Assembly (NCBI RefSeq): GCF_028736155.1
Contig: NZ_CP117879.1
Location: 4,092,001-4,156,000 of the forward strand
Direction: 5' to 3'
Length of the DNA: 64,000 bases
Origin: Flavobacterium sp. KACC 22763
GTDB lineage: Bacteria > Bacteroidota > Bacteroidia > Flavobacteriales > Flavobacteriaceae
This document shows, piece after piece, positions 60,097 to 64,000 of this stretch. The stretch's first letter is position 1, and each line of letters opens with the position of its first letter. The notes under the pieces are model-generated. The model saw nothing but the letters and a program-made list of their open reading frames with translations. It was not told where the DNA came from and did not search any database. Position numbers and translations under genes: made by a program.

Positions 60097-62880
60097 TTAT
60101 TTCTTAATAAATTTCTTAGCGACTCTTTTACTGCCGTTATTTAATTCTATAATGTAAACTCCAGTACTTAATGCACTAACATTTATTGGGTTTCCAGAAA
60201 TTTGTCCTGTGCTAATTTGCTGACCCAATGTATTTGTGATTCTAAATGTAAATCCTGCACTATCCGATAATGAAACATTAAGTTCGTCCTTTACTGGATT
60301 TGGATACAATGCTAAACTTGATATTTCTGTGGTTTCAAGCAAACCAGCCGTGATGTTCTCATTAGCAATTGCTCCCGATGCCGTTATATTTATAGAATAA
60401 TCTTCAACTTGTCCATAAGAAAAACTTTCGCAAGATGTTGGAATTCCATTATATTTCATAGAAACTCTAAGTCTTGTTGTTCCAAGAGTTGCTGTTGCAG
60501 GAATTGTTATACTTCCCGATGCTGAAGTTGCTGTTGATGTAGCTTTTGTCCAAACCGTTTCGCCAGAATCTGCAAAATCACCATCTTGATTATAATCTAT
60601 AAACACAGCATATCCTTCACTATAAACTGTAGATGTCCAGCTCGGCGTGATCGTAATTGTATATGCAGTTCCTCTTGTGGCATTTGTCGAAATTGAAGTA
60701 TAATTTTCATAGCCTGCTGTTCCAGTAGATGTATTATTGATTGTGCCGAATACAACTTTACCAATTCTTTCGTCTGCAGTACTATTACCCTGAGATGTAC
60801 AATATGTTAGTGCCGCAGAAGTAGTTGTAACATTTACTGTGTTACTTGCCGCTGAAACATTTCCTGCAGCATCTTTAGCTTTTACACTAAAACTATAAGC
60901 TGTTAATGCTGTTAAACCAGTTACGGTATAACTTGTTGTTGTAGACGAACCTTTTAATGTTGTTCCTTGGTAAATATCATACCCTGTAACAGCTACATTA
61001 TCTGTTGATGCTGTCCACGTTAAATTAGTCGTTGTCCCTGTAGTACCAGAAGCAGCAAGACTTGTTGGAGTTGTAGGTACAACAGTATCACTAGATCCTA
61101 CATAAGCAGCACCAACACCTACTGCATAAAATGCATTGGTTGTCGCTATAACTTCAGCCGAACCTGCACCATATAGATCAATTGCAGATTGTATTCCTGA
61201 TGTTCTTGCATTTGCATAAGTAGAATTTGCGGTTAAATACACGCTCTCTAAACGAAAAGCAATTTTTGCCGCTTTATCGATAGTTATACCTGTCACATTA
61301 TATGCGCTTCCAATATCATTTGTACCTGATTTACCAACTGATAAAATATAAAACCAGTGATTCAGAACTCCTGAATTGGTATGAACACCACAATAATCAT
61401 TACTGCTAGTTGGTGTACAGCTTTGGCTCACCCAATTGGTTCCTCCATAAGTATCTGGTTGCCCTTCTGATTTTGGATTACTCATAGAACGCAAAGCAAG
61501 ATGTCCTGTTCTTCTTTCGATATCTTCCCCCACTAACCATGTAGATTTTGTTGGTGCAGCGCGATATTCAATACAAGCTCCCCAAATATCCGAGAAACCT
61601 TCATTCATTGCTCCTGATTCTTTTTGATAAGCAAGATTTGCCGTATAAGTACAAACTGCATGTCCTATTTCATGTCCAGCAACATCAAGTGCCGTCAAGA
61701 TATCAAATCCTCCAGTTCCAGTTCCGTCACCATAAGTCATAACGCTTCCGTTCCAGAATGCATTATTATTATTTGGATATCCAGCGGCCACTAAATTGTA
61801 GTGAACATAACTTTTAATTTTTGCTCCGGCATTGTCATAACTGTTTCTTCCATGAACAGCAGACCAATAATCATAAGTCATTTCAGCCCCCCAATGTGCA
61901 TCTAATGCTCCATTATCTTTATTCGTATTATTATATTCTGCAGCTGTCCAATTATTATCAGCGTCTGTAAAATTGGTTGTGGGATATGTCGCTGTTCTTG
62001 CAGAATTATAGGTTTGAATTCCATTTCCTCGAGTTCCATCAGATAAAATATAAGAAGATCCACTTAGAGTAGTCTGAATGGTCTGAGTTCCGCTATAACG
62101 TGTCGCTGCATTTGCAGAAACAATTGCAGCTTTTGCGTTAGCCATTTCCTTTTGATTTGCATTAGCAGATTCCAATTTTCCTCCGTGACTATGTTCTCCA
62201 AGGTGTTTTATAGTAGCGTTATAAAACAAGACTTTTCCATTTTCAGCGTCGATATAGAGATCACCTCTGCTTAACGGATTTGTAGCATAGATATCAAACT
62301 TATAAGCCAATCTAACCTTATCTGATTTTCTATCCTCTCCCTGCTCTTCCATATCTGGCAATAAAACCAATTCTCCTTTTGGTTTTTCATAGTCCATTGC
62401 CGCAGCATCTTCAGGCTTTTCCCATAAGTATTCTTTTGCTCCCGTGTAAGCGATCGCTTGAGCAAAGGCATCCTGACTTGATAATTTAGGAGTCGTTTTT
62501 ACATTTTTAAAAGCATAAAACTCGCCATTCATAGAAACTAATTTGCCTTCTTTAGAATGTAATGAATAATTGGCAAATTCTACTTTGATTCCCTGTTCAT
62601 ACAACTGAAACTTTTCATGAGTAAAACCCTCTCTGTCTGATTCGGTTTTAACTTTCAAAAAAGACTGGTTCTCTTTTAATCCAAGTTGCTCTTTAAAAAC
62701 AGTATTGTAATCTGTTCCCTTGTAGGTAGATTTATCACTAAAAGTGATTAGACTTGGTTGTCCATTTTCTGATAAATTTTTCTGACTTACGCGCTTGTCT
62801 GTATTCTGAGCAAATACAGGCGCTGAAAATGTAAGAATAATAACGGCTGACGCCATAATTTTAGGTAATTTTCTTTCCAT
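60097..62880 (-). CDS. Secreted M4 metalloprotease with FN3, GEVED and T9SS sorting domains
   Basis: The 927-residue protein starts at MERKLPKIMASAVIILTFSA, a signal peptide; the frame is open for 57 more codons upstream but without a signal. A thermolysin-type propeptide follows (about 60-260), then the M4 domain with GHEIGHAVCTYTANLA (HExxH at about 403-407), the Glu of NEGFSDIWG and the His of NSGVLNHWFYILS. A fibronectin type III domain (about 610-690), a GEVED domain ending YGQVEDYSINI, and a T9SS C-terminal sorting domain (LYPNPVKDELNVSL to KKFIKK) complete it. It is exported through the type IX system and degrades extracellular protein. Confidence 0.95.
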   Translation of the reverse strand: MERKLPKIMASAVIILTFSAPVFAQNTDKRVSQKNLSENGQPSLITFSDKSTYKGTDYNTVFKEQLGLKENQSFLKVKTESDREGFTHEKFQLYEQGIKVEFANYSLHSKEGKLVSMNGEFYAFKNVKTTPKLSSQDAFAQAIAYTGAKEYLWEKPEDAAAMDYEKPKGELVLLPDMEEQGEDRKSDKVRLAYKFDIYATNPLSRGDLYIDAENGKVLFYNATIKHLGEHSHGGKLESANANQKEMANAKAAIVSANAATRYSGTQTIQTTLSGSSYILSDGTRGNGIQTYNSARTATYPTTNFTDADNNWTAAEYNNTNKDNGALDAHWGAEMTYDYWSAVHGRNSYDNAGAKIKSYVHYNLVAAGYPNNNNAFWNGSVMTYGDGTGTGGFDILTALDVAGHEIGHAVCTYTANLAYQKESGAMNEGFSDIWGACIEYRAAPTKSTWLVGEDIERRTGHLALRSMSNPKSEGQPDTYGGTNWVSQSCTPTSSNDYCGVHTNSGVLNHWFYILSVGKSGTNDIGSAYNVTGITIDKAAKIAFRLESVYLTANSTYANARTSGIQSAIDLYGAGSAEVIATTNAFYAVGVGAAYVGSSDTVVPTTPTSLAASGTTGTTTNLTWTASTDNVAVTGYDIYQGTTLKGSSTTTSYTVTGLTALTAYSFSVKAKDAAGNVSAASNTVNVTTTSAALTYCTSQGNSTADERIGKVVFGTINNTSTGTAGYENYTSISTNATRGTAYTITITPSWTSTVYSEGYAVFIDYNQDGDFADSGETVWTKATSTATSASGSITIPATATLGTTRLRVSMKYNGIPTSCESFSYGQVEDYSINITASGAIANENITAGLLETTEISSLALYPNPVKDELNVSLSDSAGFTFRITNTLGQQISTGQISGNPINVSALSTGVYIIELNNGSKRVAKKFIKK

Positions 62881-63255
62881 AATAATGTGGTATTTAAATT
62901 TGGTTAAATGGATTACAAACAAAATATTTAATGTAAGTAAATACTTTATTTTAATGTAAAAATATTTTATTTGTGTTATATTATCGATGAAATTTGCCTT
63001 TAATCGATAAAAAGCAACATTTTTTACATTAATTCCATTTTTATTTAACAAACTGTAATAATCTTGTAATAAAACAGCTATAAAACCAATTATTTGATTG
63101 ATTAATAAATACTTACATATAAAACCACGTATTAAACCTTATATAATTTATTAAAACCAACAGCTACAAATCCTTTAATTAATTCCTACAAAAAAAGCCA
63201 GCTCTTTTAAAAGCTGGCCTTGAGCGGTTTTTTCTTTTTATACTTGATTTGGAGT
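62881..63255. other. 375-base region between the M4 gene and the next gene
   Basis: A+T-rich sequence that contains the promoter region of the M4 gene and, at 63189-63219, a terminator for the gene to its right. On the minus strand TACATTAAATATTTTGTTTG lies about 30-50 bases before the M4 ATG. No convincing small gene was seen. Confidence 0.5.
63189..63219 (-). terminator. Terminator after the 63256 gene
   Basis: GCCAGCT (63197-63203) and AGCTGGC (63212-63218) form the stem. On the minus strand it ends in TTTTTT. Confidence 0.75.
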
Positions 63256-63687
63256 TTATGATCTGCTGAACTTTCTTTTTAAAGTAGCCATAAACTCATT
63301 AAGTGTGATTCCATCATCTTCTATTGAATCAACGTCTGCCGATAACTCTGAAACGTCTTTTTTTCTATAAGGAAGCAATAAAGAAAAACACCACATATTT
63401 CCTCTTCCGTCTGAAAATGAGACTAAGATGAAATACATTGCCAAAACTCTAACAAAAGCAAAGAACTTTCGAAAACCTTTACTTAAACCATATTTTCTAT
63501 TTTCTTTGAAATCTCTAATAGAAAAATATAATAATTGAACTATAAAAACTGGTATAAGAACATTAGAAAGATATAATAAACTCCGAATGTCTATCAAAAA
63601 CATGAGTAGCGCAATTAAAATTGAGGTTGCTGCATTTATTATAAACAAATAACTTCCCCATTTAACATCAATTTCAAACTTTTCCAA
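63256..63687 (-). CDS. Small membrane protein of unknown function
   Basis: The 143-residue protein has a short polar head (EKFEIDVKWG) and about three to four membrane segments (YLFIINAATSILIALLMFLI, LSNVLIPVFIVQLLYF, FFAFVRVLAMYFILVSF). An acidic C-terminal tail follows (ELSADVDSIEDDGITLNEF) with a basic end KRKFSRS. I recognise no family. A TACATTTG -7 box lies 24 bases upstream on the minus strand at 63711-63718. Terminator follows. Confidence 0.7.
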   Translation of the reverse strand: MEKFEIDVKWGSYLFIINAATSILIALLMFLIDIRSLLYLSNVLIPVFIVQLLYFSIRDFKENRKYGLSKGFRKFFAFVRVLAMYFILVSFSDGRGNMWCFSLLLPYRKKDVSELSADVDSIEDDGITLNEFMATLKRKFSRS

Positions 63688-63710
63688 AGGCGTATTTTTT
63701 TAAATCATAG

Positions 63711-63718
63711 CAAATGTA
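63711..63718 (-). promoter_or_regulatory. -7 element of the small membrane-protein gene
   Basis: The reverse complement TACATTTG fits TAnnTTTG, 24 bases before the ATG at 63687. Confidence 0.5.
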
Positions 63719-63757
63719 AATAAAAGACTATTTAAATTCTTCGAGATTGATTAAAAT

Positions 63758-63791
63758 AAAAAGAGAACCTTCCCTTAAGAAAGTTCTCTTA
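63758..63791 (-). terminator. Terminator after the CoA-transferase gene
   Basis: AAGAGAAC (63761-63768) and GTTCTCTT (63783-63790) pair, with CTT/AAG inside. The minus strand ends in TTTTTATTTT. Confidence 0.7.
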
Positions 63792-63816
63792 TCTAAATTT
63801 ATTTTTAGCACTTCAA

Positions 63817-63850
63817 CTTTGAGCCTCTGCACCTTTGAGCCTTTGAACCT
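63817..63850. repeat. Octamer-type arm
   Basis: CTTTGAGCCTCTGCACCTTT and GAGCCTTTGAACCTT hold CTTTG-like cores at 8-base spacing, just 3' of the CoA-transferase stop. Confidence 0.65.
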
Positions 63851-64000
63851 TAAAAAACCATCTCAGGAATTTCACCTTCAATAATCAAATCAGCTTCAGT
63901 TGAAGCGATGATGTGCTCGACTGAGACACCTGGCGCGCGTTCTAAGAGCTTAAAACCTTTTTCTGTTACTTCCAGAACTGCAAGCTCAGTTACAACCTTT
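63850..64000 (-). CDS. CoA-transferase subunit B, C-terminal part (partial)
   Basis: The minus-strand frame that enters from the right edge reads KVVTELAVLEVTEKGFKLLE, then RAPGVSVEHIIASTEADLII and EGEIPEMVF, with a stop at 63850. It matches the C-terminus of the B subunit of 3-oxoacid (SCOT-type) CoA transferases, which activate acetoacetate with succinyl-CoA. Only about 50 residues are in the window. An octamer-type repeat and a terminator lie directly downstream. Confidence 0.8.
   Translation of the reverse strand, partial: KVVTELAVLEVTEKGFKLLERAPGVSVEHIIASTEADLIIEGEIPEMVF

Noticed and set aside
62881..63051. 57-residue N-terminal extension of the M4 protease
   Set aside because: The signal peptide begins at MERKLPK; the upstream part is A+T-rich promoter sequence that happens to be open.
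1..64000. tRNA, rRNA, prophage, integrative element or origin of replication
   Set aside because: No cloverleaf, rRNA motif, integrase, phage structural gene or DnaA-box cluster was seen on reading both strands; a covariance-model search would be needed to exclude small RNAs.

Overview
The window looks like a stretch of core chromosome from a Flavobacterium-type member of the Bacteroidota. The DNA is A+T-rich and Shine-Dalgarno sequences are largely absent. Several genes are preceded by the phylum's TAnnTTTG -7 box. The gene content also fits: a T9SS-sorted M4 protease, OmpA-family proteins, a bifunctional ornithine-lipid acyltransferase (OlsF type), a GNAT/carbon-nitrogen hydrolase fusion, DUF4286, TM2 and DUF2752 proteins. 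No rRNA, tRNA, CRISPR array, integrase, transposase gene or prophage module was recognised.

Layout. 1-6.8 kb: radA, a GT51 transglycosylase with a long N-terminal periplasmic region, an aldo/keto reductase, an OmpA lipoprotein and exonuclease III. 6.9-13.6 kb: olsF, a run of small membrane proteins (DUF805, TM2, DUF2752, DUF4234-like), a 2-hydroxyacid dehydrogenase, nhaA and a membrane-anchored cytochrome c. 13.7-23 kb, all on the minus strand: proC, mgtE, rsmA, DUF4286, a TPR protein, lgt, serS, a lipoprotein and a DMP19-like protein. 23.3-33.4 kb: small lipoprotein and membrane genes, PhzF-like, CDGSH, a GH43 glycosidase, metG, an EamA transporter and a HAD/CAT-like pair. 33.4-43.3 kb: a secreted unknown, OmpA, ferritin, a small Lys/Cys-rich protein with its own promoter and terminator, a short SSB, and a four-gene operon (GNAT-nitrilase, zinc ribbon, M28 peptidase, SRPBCC). 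43.3-51.6 kb: rhodanese and a divergent LysR regulator, GNAT, SDR, DUF2207, then three adjacent DNA-repair-type genes (MGMT, PolB-like exonuclease, AlkZ-like protein). 51.9-64 kb: an SpmAB-like protein, a divergent TNT-like protein, a lipoprotein, class I fumarase, a LOV-like PAS protein without the photoactive Cys, dinB, a PPP-type phosphatase, the M4 protease, and the end of a CoA-transferase subunit.

The most unusual signal lies between the genes. Many intergenic gaps carry degenerate arrays with a period of about 8 bases (units resembling CGCAAAGW or CTAAGRTT). They often occur as facing inverted arms around a terminator hairpin or a second repeat family. The gaps also hold composite palindromic elements (3.5 and 45.3 kb), a REP-like element (51.6-51.8 kb), an element containing TTCTCGTTCCTCGAAATGAC (13.6 and 28.4 kb) and an AATTCGTGAATTCGTGGC family, one copy of which is split by a 27-base GC-rich insert. 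I saw no defence or biosynthetic system that is clearly new. The repeats, the degenerate TNT-like protein, the small Cys/Lys-rich protein and the repair trio are the best leads.
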